Below the pieces are notes generated by a model, which saw only the letters and a list, made by a program, of their open reading frames with translations, had not been told where the DNA came from and searched no databases. This document shows positions 33,422 to 41,589 of a stretch of DNA of 41,589 nucleotides, one piece after another. The position numbers and the translations under genes were made by a program. The stretch comes from Verrucomicrobiota bacterium (GTDB taxonomy: Bacteria; Verrucomicrobiota; Verrucomicrobiia; Verrucomicrobiales; Akkermansiaceae), in NCBI GenBank assembly GCA_004294095.1, contig RDZR01000049.1, forward strand, positions 1 through 41,589, given 5' to 3'. Within the stretch, counting starts at the first letter, position 1. Each line of letters starts with the position of its first letter.

Positions 33422-34072
33422 TTATTTAGCGGGAGTTTGTGCGGCCTTCGCAGCTTGCAACGTGCGCACGTAGGCAACGATCGCCCAGCGGTCGCGCACG
33501 GGAATGTTCGCGCCGTAAGCACCCATTTGGCCCTTGCCGTGAGTAATGACCTCAAAGACGCGGCCATCCGGATACGTTGCGGATTGAAAATTGCTCAAAT
33601 GGAAATTCGCGATGCCCGGCACGCCGTATTGGCTAGTGATGCCTTGTCCATCGCCCGAAGCCCCGTGGCAAATCGCGCAATAAATCCCGAAGCGTTCTTT
33701 GCCGCGCGCAATGAAGGACTCCGCATTTTCCGCCGTGAGCGCCAGTTCCTCCGGCATGCCAGCACCGTAATAATCACCCACATGGCCGCTGTAATAGTAG
33801 CCAGTTTGTCCGCCAAATTCGTATTCCGGAATGCCGCCCATTTCGCGCTTGCCGTCCTCATTGAAGCCACGCGGCTGAGTTTGCGCCACCGGCAATCGAC
33901 CGCCTTGGCCATTGGCAAAAAAATCGCTCGGCTTTTGCGCCTTGAGCTTATCTTGCTGATCCATATCCGAGAAAATCTGCACCGGCGGCTTGCTGAAGTG
34001 CTGACCACGCAGCCCAAAAATGCCGACGACGGTTAGGGCAATCAGAGCGTAGATGATAAAAAAGTAGCGCAT
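33422..34072 (-). CDS. actE: Alternative Complex III subunit ActE (monoheme cytochrome c)
   Basis: A 216-residue cytochrome c subunit anchored by an N-terminal helix (about 3-21). After a typical ActE stretch, KPPVQIFSDMDQQDKLKAQ, comes the heme site YCAICHG (C132-x2-C135-H136) and the likely methionine ligand in GKGQMGAYG. ActE is the heme carrier that passes electrons from the ActA/ActB wire to the oxidase side in ACIII supercomplexes. A Tyr/Gly-rich segment (GQTGYYYSGHVGDYYGAG) lies before the heme domain. An Ala-rich tail ends the protein. Confidence 0.93.
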   Translation of the reverse strand: MRYFFIIYALIALTVVGIFGLRGQHFSKPPVQIFSDMDQQDKLKAQKPSDFFANGQGGRLPVAQTQPRGFNEDGKREMGGIPEYEFGGQTGYYYSGHVGDYYGAGMPEELALTAENAESFIARGKERFGIYCAICHGASGDGQGITSQYGVPGIANFHLSNFQSATYPDGRVFEVITHGKGQMGAYGANIPVRDRWAIVAYVRTLQAAKAAQTPAK

Positions 34073-34107
34073 GGAAAGTGGGAAATTGTTCTGAGTGGCA
34101 ACAAGGA

Positions 34108-34662
34108 TTAATCTTCTTCTTCGACTAGCTCAATCTGCTTGCCGCCGATGTTTTCTAACAAATCACGCGTGCCTTGCGGGCTGAACTTTGGATCCCGCGC
34201 CTCAATCGCGATGAAAAATCCATCATCCGTCGCACGGTGAAATTGCTTGCTCGCAAAAAGCGGGTGATTCAAGCGCGGCAGTTGAATCAGGCCGAGTAGG
34301 CCAAACAACGTCGCAAAGCCGGAAAACAAAATCGTCAGCTCAAACATGATCGGGAAAAACGCCGGCACCGTGAAAATGTTCGCTGGCTTCGCCTGGACGA
34401 TGGTCGGGTAAATTTCCACCTGCGTCACATAGGCCAACGCAAATGCCGTCGCCAAACCTGCACAACCGCCGCAGAAAACGAACCATGGCAGAATCGAGCG
34501 CTTCAGCCCCATCGCACCATCCAAGCCGTGAATCGGATACGGCGAGTAGCAATCCCATTTTTGGAACCCCGCATCACGGATTTGCTCCGCCGCCTTATAC
34601 AAGGTGGATGCGCTCGAAAACTCAGCAAGATAGCCGTAAACTCGTTTGCGGGTGGTGCTCAC
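34108..34662 (-). CDS. actD: Alternative Complex III subunit ActD (DUF3341)
   Basis: A 184-residue DUF3341 protein. It has an N-terminal cytoplasmic ferredoxin-like part (VYGYLAEFSSASTLYKAAEQIRDAGF, then the YSPYPIHGLDGAMGL motif typical of ActD), two membrane helices (about 57-80 and 95-125) and a C-terminal beta part ending in acidic residues. In ACIII structures ActD is a small membrane subunit with no cofactor. Gaps of 38 bp to actC and 35 bp to actE support an operon. Confidence 0.94.
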   Translation of the reverse strand: MSTTRKRVYGYLAEFSSASTLYKAAEQIRDAGFQKWDCYSPYPIHGLDGAMGLKRSILPWFVFCGGCAGLATAFALAYVTQVEIYPTIVQAKPANIFTVPAFFPIMFELTILFSGFATLFGLLGLIQLPRLNHPLFASKQFHRATDDGFFIAIEARDPKFSPQGTRDLLENIGGKQIELVEEED

Positions 34663-34700
34663 AGGATAGAAAAAATGAAGATTGATTGGTTAAACATGAA

Positions 34701-36182
34701 TTAGGACTTGGTTTCCACCAACTCGTGTTGATAGGCCGGAATTTTCACCACGCCTGGATCTGGATGCTCCTCGATGTCATCAAAATGTGGATCGGACTCA
34801 AGTTTGGTCCACTTGACTTCGGCGATGTTGATGCAGGGTAAAAATCTCAAGAACATCATGAACAATGCGAGGAATAAGCCGATCGTGCCCACAAACGTCA
34901 TCAACTCAACCGCACTCGGGCTATAGGTTTTCCAATCTCCCGGCAGGAACATGCGCGCCAAGGTGGTGACGATGATCACAAATCGCTCAAACCACATGCC
35001 CACGTTCACACACATCGCCACAATCATGATGACCCATAAATTTTCGCGGCACGCCTTGAACCAGAACACCTGCGGAGACAGGACGTTGCAGCTCATCATC
35101 GCCGCATAAGCCCACCAATACGGGCCGGCGATCCGATATTTGAAGGCATCCATTTCATAAATCGCACCCGAGTAGAACGCGACGAATAACTCCATCAAAT
35201 ACGCATAACCAACGATTGTGCCCGTCAATAAAATGATCTTCGCCATATTATCGATGTGCTTCATCGTGATCAAATCCTGCAATCCGTAGATAAACCGCGC
35301 AGGAATCATGATCGTCAGCACCATCGCAAAACCACCGAAGATCGCACCCGCCACGAAATACGGTGGGAAAATCGTCGTATGCCAGCCCGGCACCACCGAC
35401 GTTGCAAAGTCGAACGAAACGACCGAGTGCACCGAGAGCACCAGCGGCGTCGAAAGCGCGGCCAATAGCAAATACGCCATTTCATAGTGGCTCCACTGCC
35501 GGTTGCCACCGCGCCAGCCGAGGGCGAAAATGCCGTAGGCCCATTTACGCAGGCCCGGCTTGCAGCGATCGCGAATCGTCGCCAAATCCGGCACCATGCC
35601 TAAATACCAAAAAATCAATGAAATCGTAAAATAGGTGGAAACCGCAAAAACGTCCCACAGCAGCGGCGATTTGAAGTTTTGCCAAATCGCATTCGCATTC
35701 GGAATCGGCGCTAAAAACCACGCAAACCAAACGCGCCCAACGTGGAATGCCGGGAAAATCCCCGCGCAGATCACCGCAAAAATCGTCATCGCTTCCGCCG
35801 CTCGGTTGATCGAAGTCCGCCAGTTCTGTCGCGTTAGGAATAGCACCGCAGAAATCAGCGTGCCCGCGTGGCCGATGCCGATCCAAAACACGAAGTTCGT
35901 GATATCAAAGCCCCAGAAAACCCGATTCGACATGCCCCAAACGCCCACACCCGTCGAAACGAGATAGGTCAAGCCACCGCCCACGCCAATCATGGCAATC
36001 AGCGCCGACGGCAAAAATAACAACCACCACAAAAACGGTTGCCGGTTTTCCACCACCCCGCAAATGCGCTCGGTGATCCAATGATATGAGCGTCCGCTCA
36101 AAATCAATTTTTCACGCTCCAAAACAGGCAGCTTAACGCTTGATTGGAGCTTAGGGTGTGCGGAATCGGTCGTGGATGCCAT
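34701..36182 (-). CDS. actC: Alternative Complex III subunit ActC (NrfD/PsrC-like quinol-binding)
   Basis: A 493-residue polytopic NrfD-type protein, the quinol-oxidising membrane subunit of ACIII. Typical stretches are [23 protein letters not shown] near the N-terminus, [26 protein letters not shown], the [29 protein letters not shown] segment (conserved His in GWHTT) and [13 protein letters not shown]. About ten helices are predicted. The C-terminal tail is soluble and acidic. It lies 43 bp after actB. Confidence 0.95.
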   Translation of the reverse strand: MASTTDSAHPKLQSSVKLPVLEREKLILSGRSYHWITERICGVVENRQPFLWWLLFLPSALIAMIGVGGGLTYLVSTGVGVWGMSNRVFWGFDITNFVFWIGIGHAGTLISAVLFLTRQNWRTSINRAAEAMTIFAVICAGIFPAFHVGRVWFAWFLAPIPNANAIWQNFKSPLLWDVFAVSTYFTISLIFWYLGMVPDLATIRDRCKPGLRKWAYGIFALGWRGGNRQWSHYEMAYLLLAALSTPLVLSVHSVVSFDFATSVVPGWHTTIFPPYFVAGAIFGGFAMVLTIMIPARFIYGLQDLITMKHIDNMAKIILLTGTIVGYAYLMELFVAFYSGAIYEMDAFKYRIAGPYWWAYAAMMSCNVLSPQVFWFKACRENLWVIMIVAMCVNVGMWFERFVIIVTTLARMFLPGDWKTYSPSAVELMTFVGTIGLFLALFMMFLRFLPCINIAEVKWTKLESDPHFDDIEEHPDPGVVKIPAYQHELVETKS

Positions 36183-36225
36183 GAGAATGAAAAAAGGAGA
36201 GAAAAAGTGGGATCAATCGGTGAAT

Positions 36226-39200
36226 TTAGACCATGTGCACGGTGGCTTTGCCGACAAATGCCGCGTCCGGCATCTTCGGATTCGGATTTTTCACCCGCGC
36301 AAGATAGCTGGTGCGCGGCCGAGTGCCGATGTAGTGGAGCAAATCGTAATTGCGGGCAATTTCCTTGCTGCGCGCCATCGCAGATTTTTCTTTATCGAGT
36401 AAATTGCCGAAGGTGATCGCACCGGCGACGCAGGCATCCTGACAGGCGACTTTCACGGAATCCACCGGAATGCGCAGGGTGGTTTCGGTGACTTGGAAGG
36501 CAGGCGATGGCTTGCCGGATTCCAGCACTCCTTGCTTTTGGCCGCGCTTCTGGCGGATCACCGCATCTTTGAGGCGCTGCACGCAGTAGGTGCACTTTTC
36601 CATCACCCCACGCATCCGCACGCTGACGTTTGGATTGCGCTGCAAGTGCGGAGCCTCGCCCACTTGCTTGACCCCAAATGGGCCTTTGTAAAGATTTTTG
36701 GCGATGAGCGGGTTGCGCTTGTTGTAATCGAAATAATTGAAACGGCGGGCTTTGTAAGGGCAGTTATTCGCGCAGTAACGGGTGCCGATGCAGCGATTGT
36801 AAGCCATCACGTTCAGGCCATCCTCGCTGTGAATCGTCGCATTCACTGGGCAAACTGTTTCGCAAGGCGCGCTCTCGCAGTGCACACAAGCCACTGGCTG
36901 CGGCACCAATTCGGGATTCCCAGCATCGAAGGTATTGTCCGCTTGAGTCGCGTAGTAGCGGTCCATCCGGATCCAGTGCATTTCACGGCCGGCCGCCACT
37001 TGCTTTTTGCCAACGATCGGGATGTTATTTTCCGCTTGGCAAGCGACGAGGCAGGCGTTGCAGCCAGTGCACGAAGAAAGATCGATCGACATCGCCCACT
37101 GGTGCAATTTGTCATTGATCAGCGGCTCGCCTTTCGTGTCTTCCGGCTTGTAAAGATAAATGTTCGGCGGCGCGTGAGAATCATTTCCCTGCTTGGGAAC
37201 ATCCGCGAGTTGCTCTTCAAAGCTGCCTTTATTCTTATCGACCATCGTCGAAATTTCACGCGCAAGTGCACGGCCATACATCGCGTGGTGCTCTTGCGTG
37301 AGTGCCATCGAGTAACGTTGATCTAGCACTTTGACTGTGGCACCCGTGGCGATGTAGGCGCTGGCCGATGTTCTCAACGGATACGCATCAAAGCCGGTAT
37401 TCACCCCAACGAGGCCAACGTGGCCGGACTTGGATGTGTCGCGCTTGAGCTCGTCATCCGCATCGAATCCCTGGCCGTAGCCTAACGGAATGACGATCAC
37501 ATTTTCCGCTTGGCCAAAGGAAACCAGCACCGGAATTTTCAATGATTTTCCATTGACTGAAATCTCAATCATGCGCTGCGTGCGATGCTCGCCCTCACCA
37601 TCCGGGCCGACTTTCGCATATTTCCCCTCGACGCCGACGAATTTCGTCTTCGGCTCCGGCACGCGTAATTCTTGGGTGATGCCGAGCGCCTCAGCCGTAG
37701 CAGGCGCGATCAATGCCGCATTGTCCCAAGTCGCCTTGGTGATCGGATCGGGAGCCTCTTGCAACCATCCATTGTCGATCCAACGTCCGTCATAAACCGA
37801 TGAGTCAGTCGCAAAAACCACTTCCAAGGCGCTCGTGGTCGGCGCTGCTGGCACGACGATTGCTCCCAGCGCAGGAGTCAGCGAGGCGGCGGCATACGTC
37901 GATCCTGCAAAAAATCCATCGCGTAAAAGTTGTTTCCACACCTCATCGCCCGCACCACCGATGGCGCTGAAGGTCGCGCGCACCGCGTCATATGCAGGCG
38001 ATGCCGCGCCGTCCTTGCCCTCGCCAAAAAGCAATTTGCCATCCGTCGCGAGCAAGGCGAGCAACAGCTCAAATTCCGAAATGCAATCTGGATAGAGCGG
38101 TAAAATCATCGGTTGCACCACGGTGTAAACGCCCGATGACGTGCGAGCATCCGACCATGATTCGAGGTAATGCGCTGCTGGCACATGCCACGTCGCCGCA
38201 TGGGCCGTGGCATCCGTGCGCATGCCGTGATGGATCACCAGCTTGAGCTTGGAAAATAGTTCGCTGAGTTGAAAATCAGCCGGCGCGTCGTAAATCGGGT
38301 TGGCCGGAGTCAGCAGGAGTAAGGAATCGATCGCGCCACTTTGCACATCATCGCGGAGTTGCGCCAAGGAGCCGAGCCCGATCGCTTCACTCTGCAACGC
38401 AGCGAGCGGCTTGCCCTCGCCGATGTTGCCTAGCGCTTGATTGATGGCCACCGCGATTTGTTGCACGGCGGCGGGTTGCCGCGAGCCGGCGAGCACCAAT
38501 GATTTTCCGGCATTTTCCTTGAGATCTTCGACGAGTGCGGCGACCCATGCGAGGTGCTTCTCATCGCTGAGAGCTGGCGCGGAAATGGCAATGCCAAGCC
38601 CCTGCGCCACCGCAGCGGCGATACCGGCCACTTGGCTCGGCGCGATCCGCAAGCGATGGTCCGCCATGCCGCCAGTTACTGTAAATGCGCCTTCCACGAC
38701 ATACAATCGGTTCATCGACGCCGCATCCGGCGCGGTGGTGTAATCGCGGCCTTCCGGTTTCCTACGATCAAAAAACGCCGCGGTCGGTCCTTGGCAATCG
38801 TCGCCCACAAAATCACAATCCAACGCTAAAATGCGGTCTGCATGACTGAAATTGGCCGCTAATTTCACACCGTCTGGCAGCGCGCTGGCCACGTCACCCG
38901 TGAGCGCTTCGTATTGGTAAAACTTGGCCGCGGAGAATTTTTTCTTCAGCTCTTCTGTTAGGCGAACACGCGTCGGGCTCACATCCGTGCCGTAAACGAT
39001 GCCCAACTTGGCACTCGAATCTGCCGCCAATGCCGCAATCGCTTTTTCAAGCTCCGCCACCGAGGTCACTTTTTTCTGGTGAATCACTCGGCGCGAACGC
39101 GAGGGCGAGTAAAGATCGAGAACCGATGCTTGCGCAAAAGCATCCGTGCCGCCAGCATCCGGGTGCAAATGGTTAGGAGCCACCTTCGTCGGGCGCCCTT

Positions 39201-39564
39201 CAAAAGTCGTCACTACAAGTGGCGTCGCTCCGTGCGGGCGCGGCATCGAGGAGGCATAATACGTCGCTTTCCCCGGAATCACCCACTCCGGCGCTTTCGT
39301 GTAGGGAACAAGATAAGCTTCCGGGCGGCGGCAAGATGCCATGCCAAATCCAGCAAGCGCGGTGGAAGCACCCATCAATTTGAGAAACGAACGGCGCGAT
39401 GTTTCCACATCTTCCCCATCTGCCATCTCAGCCGCACCTTGCGGGAACTCGCGCTCCAGCCATTGGCGGAAGCTCGCGGAGTCCTCAAGCTGGCCCTGGC
39501 TGCGCCATGAAACGGTCGTCTCATCAGCAGGAATGCTTGGGTGATTCAAAATGCGCTTACTCAT
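36226..39564 (-). CDS. actB: Alternative Complex III subunit ActB (molybdopterin-like domain fused to Fe-S domain)
   Basis: A 1112-residue fusion. A twin-arginine motif SRRSFLKLMG (Arg57-Arg58) is followed by a hydrophobic stretch and Cys78, a lipobox-like end (GMASC), so the protein is likely exported by Tat and possibly lipidated. Residues of about 85-800 form the molybdopterin-oxidoreductase-like B1 domain, which in ACIII binds no molybdenum cofactor. Residues of about 820-1060 form the B2 domain with four cysteine groups: CTGCNACLVAC, CVHCESAPCETVC, CIGTRYCANNC, and CTYC with CQDAC further on. These hold the Fe-S clusters that carry electrons from quinol to the hemes of ActA. The length is normal for ActB. 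It begins 33 bp after actA. Confidence 0.96.
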   Translation of the reverse strand: MSKRILNHPSIPADETTVSWRSQGQLEDSASFRQWLEREFPQGAAEMADGEDVETSRRSFLKLMGASTALAGFGMASCRRPEAYLVPYTKAPEWVIPGKATYYASSMPRPHGATPLVVTTFEGRPTKVAPNHLHPDAGGTDAFAQASVLDLYSPSRSRRVIHQKKVTSVAELEKAIAALAADSSAKLGIVYGTDVSPTRVRLTEELKKKFSAAKFYQYEALTGDVASALPDGVKLAANFSHADRILALDCDFVGDDCQGPTAAFFDRRKPEGRDYTTAPDAASMNRLYVVEGAFTVTGGMADHRLRIAPSQVAGIAAAVAQGLGIAISAPALSDEKHLAWVAALVEDLKENAGKSLVLAGSRQPAAVQQIAVAINQALGNIGEGKPLAALQSEAIGLGSLAQLRDDVQSGAIDSLLLLTPANPIYDAPADFQLSELFSKLKLVIHHGMRTDATAHAATWHVPAAHYLESWSDARTSSGVYTVVQPMILPLYPDCISEFELLLALLATDGKLLFGEGKDGAASPAYDAVRATFSAIGGAGDEVWKQLLRDGFFAGSTYAAASLTPALGAIVVPAAPTTSALEVVFATDSSVYDGRWIDNGWLQEAPDPITKATWDNAALIAPATAEALGITQELRVPEPKTKFVGVEGKYAKVGPDGEGEHRTQRMIEISVNGKSLKIPVLVSFGQAENVIVIPLGYGQGFDADDELKRDTSKSGHVGLVGVNTGFDAYPLRTSASAYIATGATVKVLDQRYSMALTQEHHAMYGRALAREISTMVDKNKGSFEEQLADVPKQGNDSHAPPNIYLYKPEDTKGEPLINDKLHQWAMSIDLSSCTGCNACLVACQAENNIPIVGKKQVAAGREMHWIRMDRYYATQADNTFDAGNPELVPQPVACVHCESAPCETVCPVNATIHSEDGLNVMAYNRCIGTRYCANNCPYKARRFNYFDYNKRNPLIAKNLYKGPFGVKQVGEAPHLQRNPNVSVRMRGVMEKCTYCVQRLKDAVIRQKRGQKQGVLESGKPSPAFQVTETTLRIPVDSVKVACQDACVAGAITFGNLLDKEKSAMARSKEIARNYDLLHYIGTRPRTSYLARVKNPNPKMPDAAFVGKATVHMV

Positions 39565-39597
39565 GTTAGACTGCGAAAATGGGTGATGTGAAAAATG

Positions 39598-40296
39598 TTA
39601 ATGGTGGCAAGTGGCACACGTTTCCTTGGGCTTGACGAGGTATTGCTCCTTGAGTTTGAGCCCTAAATCCTTGGCGGAGCTGATCCCGTCTTGCGGATTT
39701 GCCTTCAAATAATCTTCCGCGTTGTAGCTGAAATTATAAACCTCCTCTAACGGCCGCAGGTGCTTCTCTGGTGCGCGGTGGCATTCAAGACACCAGCCCA
39801 TCGAGTGGCTTTCTGCCTGATAGACCACTTCCATCTGGTGCACATCCCCGTGGCAGCTCTGACACGAAATCCCGCGGTTCACGTGCGCGGAGTGATTGAA
39901 ATAAACGTAATCCGGAGATTTGTGAATGCGCACCCACTCGATCGGCTTGCCATCGTATCCGGCAAACGTCGGATTCATCGAGCGATGCAGCGGTGCCAAT
40001 TTCGGACTATCCCGCTGGACGTGCTGGTGGCAATTCCAACAGGTATTTCCCGATGGCACATTCGAGTGGCCAGAGACATCCACAAACGAATGACAATACC
40101 GGCAATCCAACCCTAATTGATCAACGTGGATCTTGTGTGAAAATGGAATCGGCTGCGCCGGCTGATAACCCACCACCTGCGCCTTCGGCGTCGCATAATA
40201 CGTGATGGCTAATGCAACTCCCGCCGCGACAGATCCCGCGCAAACGGCAATTTTCAAAGGCAGAAAGTTAGACCAACGAGGAAAGATATTTGCCAT
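39598..40296 (-). CDS. actA: Alternative Complex III subunit ActA (pentaheme cytochrome c)
   Basis: A 232-residue multiheme cytochrome c, first gene of the operon. One N-terminal helix (about 13-34) anchors it. Five CxxCH motifs are present: CRYCH (65-69), CWNCH (86-90), CQSCH (145-149), CLECH (169-173) and CATCH (227-231), with extra histidines (FSHKIH, NHSAH, HSMGW) suited to bis-His ligation. ActA accepts electrons from the Fe-S clusters of ActB. The start ATG 40294-40296 lies 30 bp downstream of a CRP-like palindrome. Confidence 0.96.
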   Translation of the reverse strand: MANIFPRWSNFLPLKIAVCAGSVAAGVALAITYYATPKAQVVGYQPAQPIPFSHKIHVDQLGLDCRYCHSFVDVSGHSNVPSGNTCWNCHQHVQRDSPKLAPLHRSMNPTFAGYDGKPIEWVRIHKSPDYVYFNHSAHVNRGISCQSCHGDVHQMEVVYQAESHSMGWCLECHRAPEKHLRPLEEVYNFSYNAEDYLKANPQDGISSAKDLGLKLKEQYLVKPKETCATCHH

Positions 40297-40599
40297 AATC
40301 GGGCGATAAAATGCAGCTCATACTAGCTTGTGAAAAATTTCACAAGCGCACCGCAGCGCGTATTCATGATTCGTTGCGGCGGACCAAGAATGCCGATCAC
40401 GGACCGTCTTGCAACACGAAAAATAGAAAAAAGGTGATTTTTTGGAATGGCTGAGAACAAATCTCAAAAAGATGAGTAAAGTTGAAATTCCCTCCCCTCA
40501 CGCATGAAATGATTCGAAATCTAGCAAGCTGGAAGTTCGTCGCATAGGCCGCTTGCCGAGTGGCGGCTTAACCATCCAGCGATGAGGAACTCAAGCGGC
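40297..40599. other. Intergenic region between actA and the halogenase-like gene
   Basis: About 300 bp upstream of actA and downstream of the halogenase-like gene. It contains the CRP-like palindrome at 40327-40346, an AT-rich stretch at about 40418-40475, and the left arm and loop of a 14-bp inverted repeat described separately. I see no additional gene. Confidence 0.5.
40327..40346. promoter_or_regulatory. CRP/FNR-type palindrome upstream of the ACIII-oxidase operon
   Basis: The sequence CTTGTGAAAAATTTCACAAG is a perfect 9-bp inverted repeat around a 2-bp centre, and contains TGTGA-N6-TCACA, the core recognised by CRP-type regulators. It ends 30 bp before the actA start codon. On the minus strand a TTGTGA within it is followed after 17 bp by TATGAG, a possible weak promoter, in which case a bound regulator would cover the -35 region. 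No regulator gene of this type is in the window. Confidence 0.5.
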
Positions 40600-40605
40600 C
40601 TATGC
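40542..40605. repeat. Perfect 14-bp inverted repeat with 36-base loop at the end of the halogenase-like gene
   Basis: GCATAGGCCGCTTG at 40542-40555 is exactly complementary to CAAGCGGCCTATGC at 40592-40605. The right arm includes the stop codon (40600-40602) of the minus-strand gene. The hairpin would be strong, but no T-run follows on the minus strand, so it is not a standard intrinsic terminator. It may be an mRNA-protecting or Rho-type 3' structure, or a small mobile repeat. Confidence 0.6.
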
Positions 40606-41589
40606 ACCCCATTTCCAGCGAGGACTACGCACAATTTCCAACGCCTGCTCGGCTGTGTAGGCTTTGGCAGCATGTCCTTTCAATGTCTGCTGATGCCTGC
40701 TCCACAGCTTTTTCTCCTGTTCAGGCATGTCATACGGCTTTTGGTGGGCTACGTTTTGCCCAACGAGCATGGCCAAGTAGCCATTGATGCCGAACTGGCT
40801 CGATTCGTCCGTGTAGTATCCCATCGTCATCGAGGTCGGGCCGTTCTCTTCAAAAAATTCCACGATGCGGCCTGCCCCACCCACATCAGTGTGCTCGCGA
40901 CAATGCCGCCAAAATGGCGTATCTAACAAAGTATTATACTTATAGTGGATCGCCAAAAAATCTCGAATATCGTCCCATGAGCGGTCGTTCAATTCATTAA
41001 ATACTTGAACCATCGTAGGTGTCGGCTGATAGTCGCTTTCTAACAAAGTTTGCGCAAGTCGCCGGCTTTGCACGCAGATGATGTGCAATGCAGTGGCTTC
41101 TAACGGTTCCACAAATCCATTGGCATTGCCTACGCCAACGACGTTTCCAATCCACGAGCGCTCGGTGTGCCCTGAGCGGAATTTCACAATGCGCGGCTGA
41201 TTGGAAATCGCCGGATTTTTTTCTAACAGCTCTGCTTGAGCATCTTCATCACTGATGAATTTCGAACTGTAAACATATCCTCGATTGATCCACTTTTCAT
41301 GATCAATTTGCCAGCACCATCCAGCGTTCATCGTCTCCGCAGTCGTATAAGTCTTGATCGGCTCGTTCTCACGCCGAGGCCAGCCACCGATCACCGCCCG
41401 ATCGCAAAATAAAGATTCATCAAAGGAAACAAATGGCTCCTCAAGCACCCTCGATAACAATTCAGAACGGAAGCCAGAAGCGTCCACAAACAGATCCGCC
41501 TCGACGCGCTCACCACTTTCTAACAGAAGACTTTTGATCTCCATTCCATCTCGCTCTGCTTCTGTCATCCTACCCTCGGTGACGTCCAC
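40600..41589 (-). CDS. Flavin-dependent tryptophan halogenase family protein, C-terminal part (runs off the window)
   Basis: The 329 visible residues are the C-terminal part of a tryptophan-7-halogenase-family protein (PrnA/RebH-like), FADH2-dependent enzymes that chlorinate or brominate tryptophan or other aromatic substrates. Family stretches seen are VDASGFRS, the GWCWQIDHEKWINRGYVYSSKFISDEDA region and VGNANGFVEPLEATALHI. The N-terminal FAD-binding GxGxxG motif, the catalytic lysine and the WxWxIP motif would lie to the right of the window, so activity cannot be judged. In-frame ATG codons near 41589 are internal, not the start. The neighbours to the right are unknown; to the left is actA. 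Confidence 0.85.
   Translation of the reverse strand: MDVTEGRMTEAERDGMEIKSLLLESGERVEADLFVDASGFRSELLSRVLEEPFVSFDESLFCDRAVIGGWPRRENEPIKTYTTAETMNAGWCWQIDHEKWINRGYVYSSKFISDEDAQAELLEKNPAISNQPRIVKFRSGHTERSWIGNVVGVGNANGFVEPLEATALHIICVQSRRLAQTLLESDYQPTPTMVQVFNELNDRSWDDIRDFLAIHYKYNTLLDTPFWRHCREHTDVGGAGRIVEFFEENGPTSMTMGYYTDESSQFGINGYLAMLVGQNVAHQKPYDMPEQEKKLWSRHQQTLKGHAAKAYTAEQALEIVRSPRWKWGA

Noticed and set aside
36493-37326. 277-residue plus-strand frame opposite actB
   Set aside because: This is an antisense shadow of the strongly conserved Fe-S region of actB; no start signal or family match.

Overview
The window looks like chromosomal DNA of a Gram-negative, aerobic, polysaccharide-using bacterium, most likely of the Verrucomicrobia. 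The reasons are: a short RpoD-like sigma factor without region 1.1; an Alternative Complex III (ACIII) plus heme-copper oxidase gene cluster; W/DP-repeat alpha-solenoid and SHD1-like secreted proteins of a kind common in that phylum; GH106 and GH39 glycosidases; and start codons that mostly lack a Shine-Dalgarno sequence. No marker gene such as 16S rRNA is present, so the phylum is an inference. I found no tRNA, rRNA, CRISPR array or intact mobile element.

Left part (1-12.5 kb) is mixed housekeeping. It holds a possible remnant at the very edge (1-356), an RpoD-like sigma factor, an orphan LolD-type ABC ATPase, a solenoid protein, an SMP-30/gluconolactonase, two CPBP intramembrane protease paralogs flanking a ComF-type phosphoribosyltransferase, a BFN-domain protein, an M29-like metallopeptidase, a secreted SHD1-like protein and GyrA. 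Middle part (12.5-22.7 kb) is carbohydrate metabolism: a translationally coupled pair of very large secreted glycosidases (GH106 alpha-L-rhamnosidase-like, then a TIM-barrel enzyme interrupted by two binding modules), converging on a GT35-like phosphorylase homolog and an intracellular GH39 enzyme.

The right half (22.7-40.3 kb, all on the minus strand, gaps mostly 7-55 bp) is one respiratory supercluster: actA-B-C-D-E-F (quinol:cytochrome c oxidoreductase ACIII), an anchored monoheme cytochrome c, a CcoN-like membrane protein, a CcoO-like cytochrome c, a second anchored monoheme cytochrome c, then oxidase subunits I, III, IV, two small membrane proteins, subunit II and a DUF3820 protein. The expected flow is quinol to ACIII to c-type hemes to CuA and the heme-copper centre. 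Several parts are unusual. The CcoN-like protein has lost all five histidines that build the cbb3 active site and complete the low-spin heme site. The CcoO-like partner has Cys where the axial Met is expected. Subunit I lacks the K-channel lysine. Subunit III carries a soluble insertion of about 340 residues. A perfect TGTGA-N6-TCACA palindrome lies just upstream of actA. Beyond it, at the right edge, is the C-terminal part of a flavin-dependent tryptophan-halogenase-family gene.

Across the window the heptamer TGTTAGR (complement YCTAACA) is over-represented in every reading frame, on both strands and between genes; it is absent from the first 3.9 kb and rare in the ACIII genes.
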